A stretch of 64,000 bases of DNA from Madurella fahalii (Eukaryota > Ascomycota > Sordariomycetes > Sordariales), in NCBI GenBank assembly GCA_029876055.1, contig CM056875.1, positions 6,845,001 to 6,909,000 of the forward strand, written 5' to 3'. The notes beneath the pieces were generated by a model, which was given only the letters and a program-made list of their open reading frames with translations, was not told the origin of the DNA and searched no databases. A program made the position numbers and the translations under genes. The stretch's first letter is position 1; every line of letters starts with the position of its first letter. Positions 9,659-22,212 of this stretch are shown here, piece after piece.

Positions 9659-12214
9659 CCTCCGTTATATCCGCGAACTCAGTTGGAGGGGTTGATTGGA
9701 GATGGAAGAAGGGCGACTAAAATGCAAGATGCGGCATATGAGCCCACGGCTTTGCGCGCTGACGAGGCGCGAGCATATCGGACTCATCACGTTCGGCGAA
9801 GGGAGAATCTGAGGTTTGCGGAACGGTAAGGAAGGAATGCTAGTGATGCGCGCAAAATAACAGCGAGTCAACGCTCCGTGCGTTTGTGCCCCAAAAAGCT
9901 AATTTGGTAAGCGGGGCGCCACTCTTCCCTCAATGACAGCGGCAGCCAACGCACCACGGCAGTCCAATTGACGACGCTTGCCCACGTTGGTGACCTCGAG
10001 TTGTCCGCTGTGGCTCCCATCATCTATCAGAAGCTTTATGATGAGACGCGGCGATCACATTCATCCAGGAACGATATTGCCGTCTTGAATACTAAATAAT
10101 TCTCGCTACCTTGGTACGTACAATATAAAGTTAGGTACTCACTGATTACCTGGGTACTCACTAATTACCGCAACGCTACTAGTTCCAGCTACCGCGTCCA
10201 TCTCGCTATAGCTACAGCTAGGACAGTTCTTCGGTCCGCTCATTTACCCTTACTCGCGTTGCGCGACGGGAACTCATTCCAGGTATTGTCGTCGTGTGCG
10301 TGAATAGAGGTGGCTCGGGTGCCCCTCTCGGTGTGATAGCTGACGGTGATGACATCCTGTTTGTCGCTAGGATCCTTGCGCGATTGATGGGGAAAGCCAC
10401 CCCTAATAAACGTCAACAATTAGGTCAACTGCCCTCAAGCCCGAGCATTAGAGGCATTTGCGTCAACTCACTGGATTTTAGCCTCCGTAACTCTGGGATA
10501 CTTCGAAAACTTAATTTGATGTGGGCAAAGCTTGGGGCCGATATTTCACTTACCTTAGACTCCATCGCTTTCCAGCCTCCTCGACCGTTGATCTGAAGCC
10601 ACCTGGGAGGTCCTTCAGACCTGTGAATCCCCCATATCTGATCAGAAGGTAGCCGGTTCTCTGCATATTGAAACTAGCTATAGGCGGAGGAGGGAATCTG
10701 TGACAGCAGTGTAAGCGCTGGTAATGGACTGGAATATGAGAGGAGTGGGAGAAGCATGCCCGGGGCTTGAGCATCCAGGTGCTATGCCAGGATGAGAAAT
10801 GGGGAAGCATGCGATGAGTGTGATTTTTGCTGCCCAATATGACACCAGCGCAAGCCCTTAGTGGCTAAAAACCCGATTCCTTTCAGCTTCCGCTCAAAAG
10901 CGGTCCTGTCCGCGAAGTGTGTTCTCGACAGACGTCTCTGACTGGACACAACAATTGGCCCCCATACAACCACGGTGTCGCTTATGCAAAGAACCTGCAT
11001 GTCTTCAATCAAACTGCTGCTGATTTGCAAGACTCCGATCGAACTGGCAGTGCCTTAACCGGCACACGGGTTGTCGATGTCGCGAGATTCCTGGGATTAT
11101 CATGAGCTGCTCCATCGACCACAGGAGCACCGTACATCCATCGCAGCCACTCGGCGGGTAGAATGGAACGGCTTGCCTTAGCCGAAGACCAGAGCGACAG
11201 TCTAATAAACTTTACAATCGAGCACAAAACCCGGTTACATCGAAGTAATACCGAGGGTGTGCCACACCGTTGCTGGGTCTTCTCCGGTCCTGGAGCTGCG
11301 ATGATGACCTGGACCCAGAAGCTGAAAACTGACGGCGGCGTATGGACTCGGGGATCTTCGTCGAGAATTGGCTGTCCTGCTTGATACCTATGCATGGGAC
11401 CCGAAGAAAAACCCGCTGCGTTGGTGATTACCGGTCAACCTGGACTAGTAAAAGAGCAATCCACGCAACGACTTCTGATCCGAAGACCATCCCCCACGTA
11501 AATAACAGAACATCGCCCTGTAGAGCCTCTCTCAAACGGCGCCGTGTCAAATTAAGCCATAGCCGCTCTAATTACACGCTCTCGATGAACGCGCCGGGAT
11601 TCACGAAATCAGTCAGCGTGTCGCTCCCCTGTCAGCGGAAGAAGTGTCTTCCACTCGACCACTGGCTGCCCTTTAACAAGTAAGGAGATTCCGAAAGGGA
11701 GGAGCTGGCGCAGTGGCGCGATAGTAAAGTGTTGTGGCAGAATAGAAATTTGTCCATATACCGTTACCACGTTGTGGAGCCAAGAACCGGGCTCATCTCG
11801 AACCCTGTAAGTTACCTTACCTTAGGTACCTTAGTGAGCGGATCTCCATCCAAGACTGTGGCACGTCCGACACCTTGTCATCCGTCGGCCCACCATTGCG
11901 ACTTTCATCCTCGGAACAAACTTGCTCTTACAAAAGTTCAGGTATTAATGCAGGACGAGCCGAGACGTCGAACACAAAATTGATCTGTTCTGAGCTTTAG
12001 CCGGGGTCGGGACGGAAATTTTGCACGTGACGGAGACTAATAAATGGTGGTGTCCAGTGGAGATTCCAGCGGCCAAGGCTCATTCAGGGTTAAGAGTTTG
12101 GGGCCGATGGAACCATGGAACCTAACCCTGCTGCAACGTTTTCGCCCGTGTGCCGCCATCATCCGAGCTCGTCGACCCGAGCCGAACGACTAGCACCCCA
12201 AGCGACGCCTTACC
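9659..12214. other. Long intergenic region, with a weak possible ATPase relic at about 11340-11460
   Basis: About 2.5 kb without a supported gene. Around 11340-11460, one plus frame reads GDLRRELAVLLDTYAWDP and the next frame reads ALVITGQPGLVKEQS, vaguely like the P-loop region of fungal ATPases of unknown function. The P-loop lacks an intact GK[ST], and the similarity is too short to name. The rest holds TAGGTACCTTA-like motifs (10105-10160 and 11812-11836). Confidence 0.35.
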
Positions 12215-13065
12215 ATGGCAGAAATCACGAGCCCTCAGAACCATACCATCGACGCCCTCATCAATAAGGATGATGGGCTAAAGTACTGGGAGGGCGTCAA
12301 CGCCGACGTCAACGGCATGCTCGGCGGCTTTCCTCAGGTCAGCAAAATCGACATTAGAGGTTCGCGCACGTTTCTCGCCAAGCTGGGCATCGGATCGAAA
12401 CCGGGTCAGCGCGTTGCAGCGAGCGCCTTGGAGGGCGGTGCAGGGTGAGTTTCCGCGCGTACCAGCTCCGCCAAGACACATCCATTCAGACCCTGGGTGT
12501 ATGGCTGACCGAATCGCCTCCTTCTGCCTGATTACCTGCACCAGTATCGGCAGAGTCACTGAAGGTTTGCTCCTTGATGGCATTGCTCAGCAGGTCGACG
12601 TCATCGAGCCCGTTGCCAAGTTCACCAGAGCGCTAAGCGGGAAGCCGGGCGTGAGAAACATCTTCAACATAGGTTTGGAAGACTGGCGTCCGGCCGAAGG
12701 TGATCAGTATGACTTGATCTGGATACAGTGGTGTGTGGGCCACTTGACAGATGGGGAACTGGTTCGGTTCCTGGAGAGGTGTAAGACCGCGTTAAACCCA
12801 GACGGGGGGGTCATTGTGGTCAAGGAGAACAACAGCACGGACAAGGAGGATGTCTTTGATGAAGTCGACAGCAGCGTTACGAGGTGTGTGCGGCTCTCCC
12901 ATTTCTAGCCTTCGCTGCTCACACGGATATCTCAGGAATGACCAAACCTTCCGTCGATTGTTTTCGGAAGCAGGCTTGCGACTCATCCAGATCGAGCTCC
13001 AGAAAGGCTTCCACAATATCGGGCTGTTGCCAGTCAGGATGTATGCACTGAAGCCAGCAAAATAA
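12215..13065 (+). CDS. tae1: Alpha-N-terminal protein methyltransferase (NTM1/Tae1 family)
   Basis: Three exons (12215-12444, 12545-12883, 12936-13065) give 232 residues. The protein begins with the family's YWEGVNADVNGMLGGF segment and continues with SRTFLAKLGI. Intron 1 splits the AdoMet-binding loop GGAGIGRVT, followed by VDVIEP (acidic end of strand 2), FNIGLEDWRP, YDLIWIQWCVGHL and VKENNS. This matches the family that methylates the alpha-amino group of X-Pro-Lys N-termini, mainly on ribosomal proteins and, in animals, RCC1. Its length is close to yeast Tae1 and human NTMT1. It converges on the Yar1-like gene with a gap of about 100 bases. The family call is firm; substrates are inferred from the family. 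Confidence 0.92.
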
Positions 13066-13165
13066 TAAGGCCATCTTTTTTCCGCCAGAGGCTCTGCATC
13101 ATAGGTATCAACTCAGACAACGGTATCCCAATCCGTTTCATGTCGCAATTCATAAAATCATGTCA

Positions 13166-13912
13166 TCAGCTTTTCTCCACCTCCTTCGCTTTGCCTTTTC
13201 CCTCTCCGTCTTGCGCAGAATTCCCCCCCTCCTTTTCATCATCATCCCCATCAGTGTCCTCCAACTTCACGCCCTCAGCACTCATCCCCTCCTCGGCATT
13301 CTCACTCTCCAGTCCGCCGGACTGGGCCAGGAAGTAGTCAACCACGTCAAACTTGTCCCCAAAGCTCGCCAGATCCAGCGGGACATAGTTCTTGTCGTTC
13401 GCAAGCGCCGGCGACGCACCGTTCTCGACGAGCAGCTTCACGACGGCGAGGTGGCCGCCAAGGGCAGCCCAATGCAAGCCCGTGTTGCCGAACTCGTTGG
13501 GGGCGTCTAGGAAGGCTTGTTTGCTCTCTTTGGCGGCAGCATCGGAGAAGTGCGAGAGGAGGAGGTTGACAATATCTCAGGACAGGGGGAGCGGATGTTA
13601 GTTTGGTGGGGTTGCTAGTGAAACAAGTAGAATTAGGTACTTGGGGGTGTAGGAAGCAAAAATAGGGGTATTATTTGTACAGAATACCAACTGACAGACC
13701 GAAATGGGTTACTCACCAACGTGGCCATTTCCCGTCGCCATGTGCAGGCAAGTCGATTTTCCCTCGTCCTTTGCATTTGCAAGGATATCGGAGGGTGACG
13801 TCTTTTCCCGCTCAGCCAGCGACGAGAGCAGGGTTGTCAGCTCGTCTTTGTCACCTGTGCGAGCCGCGTACAAGAGATCATCAATCTCATCTTCGCTGAG
13901 TTTGGGCGCCAT
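13166..13912 (-). CDS. Ankyrin-repeat protein, Yar1-like
   Basis: Two exons (13912-13717 and 13575-13166) give 201 residues. The N-terminus (LSEDEIDDLLYAARTGDKDEL) is followed by two to three ankyrin repeats: TCLHMATGNGHVGDIVNLLL, TGLHWAALGGHLAVVKLLVENGA, then a third, weaker one at VPLDLASFGDKFDVVDYFL. The last 40 residues are strongly acidic and Lys/Ser-rich, ending KGKAKEVEKS. Yeast Yar1 has the same short ankyrin plus acidic-tail plan and is a dedicated chaperone of ribosomal protein Rps3; that role is inferred here. The start at 13912 is preferred over an in-frame Met at 13987 because the family begins at this point and the extra 25 residues look like leader sequence. Confidence 0.8.
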
Positions 13913-14365
13913 TTTGTTGTCGATGGGCGCTTTGAGATTGTCGGATGCCGGGGGCAAAACGGGGAGTGTGCGTTGAGAGCCGCGCACTCACACAGAGAAG
14001 CCCGCGGAAAATTTTTGGGAGTCGTTGTGGCCCAAACAGTGCGAGAGTAGGAAACCTTCAATATCGATACGGTCCTACACCAGCAACGAAAAGCAGCGTG
14101 TATTCAGGAACCGTTCCTCGGAGGGATACTATTCGTAACTGGCGGTTACCTTGGGCTACCTAAACCAGTGTAATATTATCCAACCCCTTTTTGACCAGAC
14201 CGACTGCCTCCGAGTAAACATAGCTACCCCCGTCTTTGAGCCCATTGAGGCCGCAACGTATGTACTCCGCACGCCCTGTTCGTGAATCGTGCAACAAGTT
14301 ATCTTTGTGAATGTTGGGGGCATGGGTGCTAAACCGGATCCTTGGTCTTGATTTGGGATGTTTGA
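13913..14365. other. Intergenic
   Basis: Likely promoter of the Yar1-like gene on the minus strand. No other gene seen. Confidence 0.4.
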
Positions 14366-14752
14366 GTGTTTTCCAAGCCCCACGTGCTTTGGCTATTTGG
14401 AAGTACAAATGCCCATTCATGGCTGGCTAAAATGACGTATAAAGACTTCCAAGTCTCCCGTCCATCTCCGGCCCCATCACTACAGCAGTCAAGTCGCCTC
14501 AACCGAGTTGCCCGGGCATTGAGGGCCTTCAAAAATTATCAGTTTCTGAGAGATCGCAACATTCTTGACACGGCAACTCACTCCATGTGCACTTTCGGCA
14601 AAGTCGTTTACTTATGCGGCTGCTTCATGAAGTACACTCTCGATTTCCCCTGCTCCTCGGTTGCTATGGGCGGGGCCTGCGAGGGCGAGATTTTTGTCGA
14701 CGACCCTCCGCATGTCAGAGGTTATAGATGCGGCAACCATGAGCTCTGCTAG
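14366..14752 (+). CDS. Possible small Cys-rich protein, uncertain
   Basis: A 128-codon frame whose last 55 residues (from the Met at about 14588) carry a run of spaced cysteines: MCTFGKVVYLCGCF, then DFPCSS, GGACEG and YRCGNHELC. Small proteins with a C-x5-6-CGC pattern are common among uncharacterised proteins of filamentous fungi, which is why I list it. The first 70 residues are low-complexity and may not be translated. There is no signal peptide. It may be a relic. Confidence 0.25.
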   Translation: MFSKPHVLWLFGSTNAHSWLAKMTYKDFQVSRPSPAPSLQQSSRLNRVARALRAFKNYQFLRDRNILDTATHSMCTFGKVVYLCGCFMKYTLDFPCSSVAMGGACEGEIFVDDPPHVRGYRCGNHELC

Positions 14753-16775
14753 TGCCCCTGGATAATCCCGAAGCAAGTGATGGATTTTGTCCTACAAATC
14801 TAGTGGTGGCAGGAGAGTCGGAACGGAGCCGAGCTACGGAAGGACATGAGGTGAACTGGGACAACGATAGAACCGCCGGGTAATGTTGCGTGGCCTGGAT
14901 AGCGGGCAGGTAAGCTTAACCTGCCTGGTGCTTGGGGTTGAAGCATCAGTTGCCGCACTTGGGGTTAGGCGCGCGCAATACCTTGGTCACGACGGGACGA
15001 CCAAACACGAGGCGGATTTCCACAATTCCAGAATATGAAACCGAATATGGCGCCTGCCGCATGACTTCTTTGTGTATGCACGCATAACCCCGACCCGCTT
15101 CGTTCACTGATAGTAGTAGCTGCCAAGCTCGTTTTGTCTGTTGATAATTACCTTCATGAGAGACCGGTAGAGCTTGCAGTTTGCAGTGAGGTTCTGAGAT
15201 GATGGCAAGAGTCTCAAAACGCGATTGACTTCTTATTGACATCGCGATTCTGAGGGACCCCTAAGGCGTGTAGCTACTGGTGCAGGTGTTTCCAGTCGAA
15301 ATAGGGTTCGAGCCGGCCAAGACGAGCTCCCTCTCTCGGAGAACACAACCAAGGCACGCACCAAGTCGGGAAGACTGCCGATGTCGGAGTCAGCCGTAGC
15401 ACTTCTCCAAAGCCAAAACCCGAAACTCCTATCCCTTTGACACCCCCCCAGCCCTGGTACATTGAGACCCGAAAGCGTTCAATGTAGCGCCGTCCCTGGA
15501 TAGGAAACGAAGATCAGGGCGGTGAGTCGAGGTAAACAATCAATGTGTACAGTTACGGTCCATGAGCAGAGAAGTGGAGAAAGGAATGTCATAGAGTATA
15601 GTTTACACAGATAGTATGCTTGCAAACCCCGTCAAACTTCAATCTACCCGGAATGTCGTGCTCTAGCCAGTCGCGCGTGATTTCACCTTGCCTAAAAACT
15701 TGACGGGCGATGTCTAAGCCGAGCTCGGCAGTTGGATAAGTACCTCGAAGAGAATGAACGTCCGATCGACCCCTCCATAGTCCTCCCGTCTCACCTGAAG
15801 CACGATTCCATGTCAAAGGAGTCGAAACAACTATGGCATACGTCTGTCCGGTCGACACGTTCGAGGGCCAACAAGGTACGTGCAAGGAAAAGATACAAGC
15901 AGCCAGGTTGTTGATGAGATGCTCGCCCTGGGAGCTGTAGCGTCCGCAAGACAACTCTCCCGCAGACTTTGATGATAAGAGCCGTTTCATTACGCTCTTC
16001 CATAGTTCTGAAAAGCTCTTACCCATATAGACAGCTCGGTGAGACCCATAACCACATAGTTGTGTGCACCATGCCCCTGGTCAACTGGCAACTCTCCTGC
16101 GGCGGTTCATCAAGGGGTACGTTAACGGGAAAGTAATACGCAGACGTCATATAAAGCTAGAATTGCCGTTTCCGAACATTCCGTAAGTAAAGTCCACGTC
16201 TCCAGAGAAATCTGTGACATTGATACCCAACCGGAATCTCTTGTACATGCGGTAGGGAGGGTGCAACCCTCCGGTGTTAAGTTGACGGCCGTGGTGACGA
16301 TGACAAGGAAGAAAACAGCCCTGATGAATATTTCGACACTGCAAACAAGAAGCATGCGAGAAATCCAAGCTTGACGTATTCTAGAATGACAGAGATTGAG
16401 GCTTGGTCCCTCACTCATCTATTCATCTTCGAGGATATTCTGGGCTGTCAGCGTGATCAAACTACTGTAAAGTGCTTTGAACACAGAAACATGACTTCGT
16501 TGCACCTATGACACTGGTGCGCAGCCATACCATGCTAGATGACTTTGTGTGACATCTTCCTGCTGCGTAACCACGTTTTCTGTCGAAAGCTTGGTCTCCG
16601 TACCAACCTAGATGCAGGCTCACGGCAACACGAATCATACAGTAATATGAAGAGCCACACTTTTACAATCAAAGAGTTCCGATATATTACTTGTAAATCG
16701 GAGCGCTAGTGTTTTCACGTATAACTCAAGGTACATTCGCGATAGTGCTGGATCTGTTGCACCTTAGATGGTATC
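14753..16775. other. Intergenic, two unrecognised minus-strand frames
   Basis: About 2 kb with no supported gene. Two minus-strand frames (16418-16122 and 16026-15589, 98 and 145 codons) lie in tandem and could be exons of an unknown gene. I found no family motif, and the intron between them is not convincing. Confidence 0.35.
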
Positions 16776-18953
16776 CTACTCGGACACGGCCGTTTGCGCG
16801 ATTCCACCACAAAACACCAAAAACGCTAGCAGAAACCCCCCAATGGAAAACCCTCCCTGTACGTCGCCCCGCGCAACGGACCAACCCACGGCAACCACCA
16901 AGCAGGCCAGGAAGCCGGCACACCGGAGCACAAAGAATAAGAACCATTCCATTCCTTCTACCAGTTGCAGCCCCCAGCCCAGCGAGCTCCCCCGCGTCGG
17001 GCAGGCAGTCAGCTCAGCGCGCAGCTTCCGGGGGATGCGGTTCCAAATGGTAGGAACCACATCGGCGTGTTCGGGGTGTTCGAACAGATGTGCTTGGAGG
17101 TTGGGACCGATGGGCGGGATGATGTCGAGCTCCAGCTGCGCACCCGCATCAAAGGCATACTCGGTGCCGATTTTATCGGGAGGAGGAACCGACGGGCAGA
17201 GACGGATGTCGACGAGATGGCTGCGGTACATTTCGAACTGCGATTTTTTCCAATTAGCGAGGGGAACCAGGATGGTCAATGATGAGATATCATAAGTAAG
17301 GTACCTTCACGAAGTTGATCGACTTGATCTTGAGCAGCCACCTCCAAGGACTCCGATTCCTCTTGGTCCTGTAGTGGTGTCGGAGCAGCTGGACGAACTC
17401 CTGATCTGAGTTTATGCGGCAAATCTCGGGCTGATACAGCTTTGTGGCAACGCGCTTGAAGGGAATGCAGAGCAGCAAGAAGTCGTGGGCGCCTGTACCG
17501 CTTGTTCCTGTGCGGGAGCAGGCACCGGTGGTGATGACCTCTGTCTCGTCCTGGCGGTAGCGCGGGAGGATGGCCGATACTTTCGCAGAGGCGAATGCTA
17601 GTAGTTGAGCGCCGGCGGTGAAACCTTGTGAGATGGTCTGTTTCCAGTCTCTCGATCGTTCTTGAGCATTCTCCAGGTCAAACATCTCGATCGTGCTGTC
17701 GACCGTCGCATCCTTGCCGTAACTCTGGAGCAGGCTGTGCAGCTCAGTCAAAGTACCCCGTCGAAGGTCGACAAAGTCGTCATACAACGCCCTACCACAG
17801 ACCTAGCACGCTTGAGGTCAGCTTTTACCTTGCTTGGCCTTAAATTTTAATCTAGACTTACACAGGTCCAATGAAGCCTGGTTCTGTTTTCCAATGTCGG
17901 CTGGAAATGCTTGCCGCCTAAGAAAGCATTCTCAAACCTTAGCTTAGCACGGTTCCAAATGCGCTCCCCGAACGAAGTTGCTTCCGGTGTCCGGAGTTTT
18001 ACCAACGCTTTCACATTGGGTTGCAAGAAGAGGATCGGCTCGGTCCGGAAGAGGAACGCGTCTGCCGCTTCGGGAACGCAGAGTAACTCATCCTCTGCAC
18101 CGATGTCGTTATTATAAGCATCAGGTTCGCGTCTGATCTCCAATCCTTCCGGCTTCTTATGCCAACTGCCCACCAGCTGTGGTCCGGAGACATCGTGATA
18201 GGTTTCGCAGAGTCGCTGTGCAATGTTGACTCGCCATCGGCGGACAAGCTTGGACACTTGAATACGCAAAGCCCTTTCGGTGCTTGTAATCGACCCGTTG
18301 GAGGTCTCGTCGAGAGCAAGCTTGTGCAAGTCGTCGGAGTATCGTCGGAGCAACCGCTCGATGGTGCGGTGGGATCGTTGCCAAGTTGAGGATCGTGCAA
18401 TGAGCTGCGGCCATAAGTATCGCAGGTCCCCAAAGTGCAAGAGCTTAGAAACGAGCAATTCGACCATGTTGTCGGCAATGGTTGTCACCGACGAGCCGAG
18501 TGAGACGGCGCTTTCTCCATCCGCGTTGTGAGAGCCATCCGGCTTGTCGGGGTCGCGGGACATCCGGTCGGAGTCGCCCCCTGCAGTAGCATCCGGAACA
18601 TTATCTACCTTGGGTTCAATTTCAAATGCAACCTCCAACAAGGAAATCAGGTCCTTGCTCGAGGCAGCTCTCGCATTAGGCTCATTCCTAAACCAGCTGG
18701 CCGCGTGGTTGCTCAACCGGCGGCGATGGGGCCGTTTCGGTTCAAAAGGCTTGCCGTCCTCGTAAGCTGCGTATCGAAAGTTATGGCTACTGGAAGTACT
18801 CGAACTCGAGTGTTCGTTGCAGGTGTATCCAACCAGGATAGTTCTCCGCGCGATCGGGTGCCCCGGCTGCCCATATGCGGCGCATCTTTCAACGCGATGT
18901 TCGTAGCAAGGACATCGGCACCCCGCATAGAGCTCAAGGAGCTGATAGCACAT
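16776..18953 (-). CDS. Conserved fungal membrane protein of unknown function
   Basis: Three exons (18953-17862, 17802-17305, 17237-16776) give 683 residues. The first 50 residues are a Cys/His-rich module, starting MCYQLLELYAGCRCPCYEHRVERC and ending at a YTCNEHS segment, with spacing suggesting metal binding. I have seen this opening in many uncharacterised Pezizomycotina proteins. A low-complexity Ser/Asp linker follows, then a helical middle region with a VCGRALYDDF block. Two hydrophobic helices near the C-terminus (about residues 625-680) are separated by a Gly/Asp/Gln turn, suggesting a tail hairpin in a membrane. No enzymatic motif is visible. A role in signalling at a membrane is a guess only. 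Confidence 0.75.
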
Positions 18954-19956
18954 GCCGGTCTATCAGTAGGTAGTCAAGAAAAGAGCTATAGGGGAGCGAT
19001 TGGGGTATAAGCAGCGGGGTTTCTCGTTCAAAGATACAGCGAGGCCGCGTGCCCGAGGCGCTGGTTATCGGAAACGCAACCTGCGGTCTAACGTCATGCT
19101 AAGCAGCACCGGCACTAGACGGCTACATATCTGGTAGGCCACCTGCGATTCTCCAAGTCAACTTGGGCGGCCAGAGATGTATGGTCTGAAACCAAGGTAC
19201 TGCCAATTTGTCCTCCTGGGACAGCTGAGGTAGGGATTCTGTGAAGGAGGTATAGCCATGTTCCGTCGGGGTGATCCTTGGCATTGTGGCTATGGCGCAG
19301 ATAGCCAATTAGTGATTCGGCGGACCACGCCGCGGCCAATCTACGCGCAACAACATCCATCATCCGGGTGGCGTCCAGCTGAGCCCTCCCCGATTACCAA
19401 TTCACGACCCTTAGGAGAACTTGAACGATATTACAAGCTTAACCGCCCATCAACGGCGGATGACGCAATAAGCTGGTGGGTAGATTTTAGGGAAGGCTTA
19501 CTTGGTTGGCAGCCCTCGCTTTAAACGTCTTGCCTGTTCTGGCATTAGTAGGAGACGGTGAGAGGACAACACATGTGATAAGATGGTGCTGCCTACTGTT
19601 TTTATCGAGTCCCTGTTGGGGCTCACGTTGGGCCACCCGGCAGGGACTGTTCCTAGTCTCCCTCCCCGCGGCTAGAGTTGAACCACTGCCCAGTCAGCGC
19701 CAGTGCGACTACTGCCTAAAATGGTGCTCAGGGTGAGCAAGGGCGAGCAGCATCTAAGAAACCCGAGCAAAGTGGCGAGGTATCGTGTGGGTGTTGCCAG
19801 GTGGTAGTCGTCTGGATCCATCCATCTACAGTAACACGGGATGGTTTCCCCGCTTCCACCGTTATTATCAAGTCCATGCGCCTCAAAACCTCGCGAGCAT
19901 GAAGTGTCAATGCCCCAAATGTTATTGTTTTCTCATTTTTGTGAAGCTCCTACGAG
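18954..19956. other. Intergenic between two minus-strand genes
   Basis: About 1 kb of unassigned sequence. Short frames on both strands have no recognisable content. It should hold the promoter of the membrane-protein gene and the 3' end of spo11. Confidence 0.45.
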
Positions 19957-21729
19957 TTAGACCTTCAGCTTTGTGTCCAGCCAGTCGGCGATGTCGCCGT
20001 AGTTGTCTGCCGCTTGTATCTCTGCCTTGATGTTGAGAACTAGCATCCGCTGTAACTCATGTATTTGTTCAAGCGCGTGGTTGTCGACGGCCTCCATCAG
20101 AGATATTTCCCTCATGACTTCTACAGCTTTCTTCCTATCCTGTGGCGTAAGAAGGGAGACGGACTCGCTTGGAGAGTTCATTGTGCTGACCCTGGCCCTT
20201 TTTATTGGCCTCGGCCTCTGCGAGCCTGAGTCCTGAAATTAGCAAAATTACCATTAGGCGTCAGTGCATATAAGTTTACCGTCGAAGGAATGCTTCGCAG
20301 ACCCTTGGTTAGAAGGTTCTTGGCTTGTCTGACTGGCGTTACCTTCGGCCCTCTCGCCGGCTTCTAGAGAACCATGTGATAAAAGGTCATCACTACGAAT
20401 CCCAAGCCATCTGAGTCGCGGCGCGGTTATGTCCTGCTCATGATCTAGGCGCAGGCTCCCGTTCTTGTAGGTCCGCATAATCGCGACCCCGTGAGGGTCA
20501 AAGTCAACTAGAGCAAAGATGTCTAACTCTGGCCGAACGTTCTGCAACATGCTAACAAAGCGCCGAGTGGCCAAGTCCGGGAAGCCTTTGGCCTGTGCAG
20601 ACTGCACGTTAGCAAGTCGTCTGCCGCTTGGGGGAATGTAATATGGAGGAAGATCACAACGTGCCGTGAGGAGGATCCCATGGCCTGCTTTGGAGAGCCT
20701 AGAGTACTGAGAGGCAGCCAATGTTCGAAACGTTGCCTTTACCACTATGAGCAACCCGTCCGCGAAATACTGAGTGAGGGACGGTCGCATACCTCTTTCT
20801 CAATGACCAACAGCCATCCGGTGGAGCCGAAGTCGATCGTCTGGATTAAGTTCACTGCGGGCAAAAGCAACCCCTGCGATTGTTAGCTAGGTGGCCAGCT
20901 GGGTATGCCAGATTGCTGTCCATACTGTATCGCTCGGAAAACCGCAATTGTTGACGGAACCATCTCGAAGTATCAGTTCTATCGGCCCAGAAATTAAACC
21001 TTTAGCAGCGGCTACCTAGGAGGAGTCAGTTGGGCCGCTTTTGTCTAGGTACTCAGTAAGAGAGCCGTTGTTACTATGTTTAGATCGCCTCGCCCTACTC
21101 CTAATGTGAATGCGAGATTGTCGACCATGTCGTCTACAACGCTCTGTGACTTGAATAGCGCCGGGTCTTGATAATAGATATTCCTAGGTGCGTCGGTTAC
21201 CAGCGAGTTAGAAACTTTCCAAATTGCAGAAACAGGGTTCAAACCTCTTTGTAATGAGCTTGCCGGAGAGTAGGGCTTCGTGAGACAGCTCGAGGATGCG
21301 GAACAAGGCTCCTGGACAGATGCAGAGTGTCAGTAAGCAATCACACGTAATTCAAACCTTCTCTGCACGGTAGCTCGTACCGAACTTCCTTGCCTCCTGG
21401 ATTGTCCGTCCAGGAAATCTTACACCATCAGACTGGCGGCGGTTTTTCTGAGCGGACCTCAATCTTGTGTCCGCAGGGAGAGACCGCACGTTTTGATACG
21501 GGATAACCAGCTCGACACCTGTATTTATGGCTTCTAATATCGTCTCTAGAAGGCTTTCGATCTTGGCAAGCGCGCCATTCCCGGACTCAGGTGGGACTTG
21601 AACTATGCTACTGGAGTTGGGGCTGACTGTCGGCGGCATCCGCGGACTTTGCCTGCGGGACACGCTGGAATACCGGGAGTACCGGGAACTGTTCGGCTCC
21701 CGCTGCTGGCTCGTTGGCGATGAAATCAT
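19957..21729 (-). CDS. spo11: Spo11, meiotic double-strand-break transesterase
   Basis: Eight exons (21729-21381, 21311-21245, 21183-21075, 21015-20926, 20873-20793, 20736-20665, 20592-20280, 20225-19957) give 449 residues. The catalytic tyrosine lies in NIYYQDPALF. The Toprim glutamate is in WLLVIEKE followed by ATFRTLAASQ, and the metal-binding acidic pair is in FALVDFDPHG. GFPDLATRRF and TAPRLRWLGIRSDDLL are further hallmarks. The protein cuts DNA as a covalent 5'-phosphotyrosyl intermediate to start meiotic recombination. The intron at 20664-20593 appears to be a GC-AG intron of 72 bases, free of stops and a multiple of three, so retention would insert 24 residues in the Toprim domain. 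The N-terminal 60 residues are Ser/Pro-rich. All catalytic residues I can place are intact, consistent with a sexual cycle. Confidence 0.92.
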
Positions 21730-22212
21730 GATTCGTAGGTGGTAACCTAACTAACAATGAACCTAGGGAATAAAGCGTGAGGCGATGGGCCATCAGTCAC
21801 CTAGAATGACCAAGCTGGCTATGTTTTCGCTAAATGTGTGTTTCAACTCTCAGGATGACGAAGCGACCGGAAAAGAATTTATAGAGTAGGTAGCCTTGCA
21901 CTTCTACCGACGTAGCTCCCGTCTGCACTTGCAACTCTTTCTCAACCCATCAACAGCGTTCCTTCCGCTCGCAACATCACAGGCGTGTTTCCACAGTATG
22001 AGTAAAATACATACTGTACTGTACAGTACCATTACGCTACTGGCAGTGTCGATGGTGGGGTTGTGGGGACCGTCGGGCTGCAGGCGGAGATTGGGCGGGT
22101 CACTCCGTTCAAGTGTCTGGGGTCCGTATGGAATTGGTTGATCGGATTGGCGAATGGATTGAACCGCCGCGCAAGCTCGTCGTGACCACCGCAACGAGAC
22201 ATAGCAATCAAA
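21730..22212. promoter_or_regulatory. Divergent promoter region between spo11 and erg7
   Basis: The 483 bases separate two head-to-head genes and must hold both promoters. It includes a palindrome-like tactgtactgtacagta at about 22012-22027. No TATA box is obvious for either gene. Confidence 0.5.

Noticed and set aside
11340..11460. STAND/NLR ATPase remnant
   Set aside because: The P-loop-like string lacks GK[ST] and nothing else of the family follows; kept only as a note in the intergenic entry.
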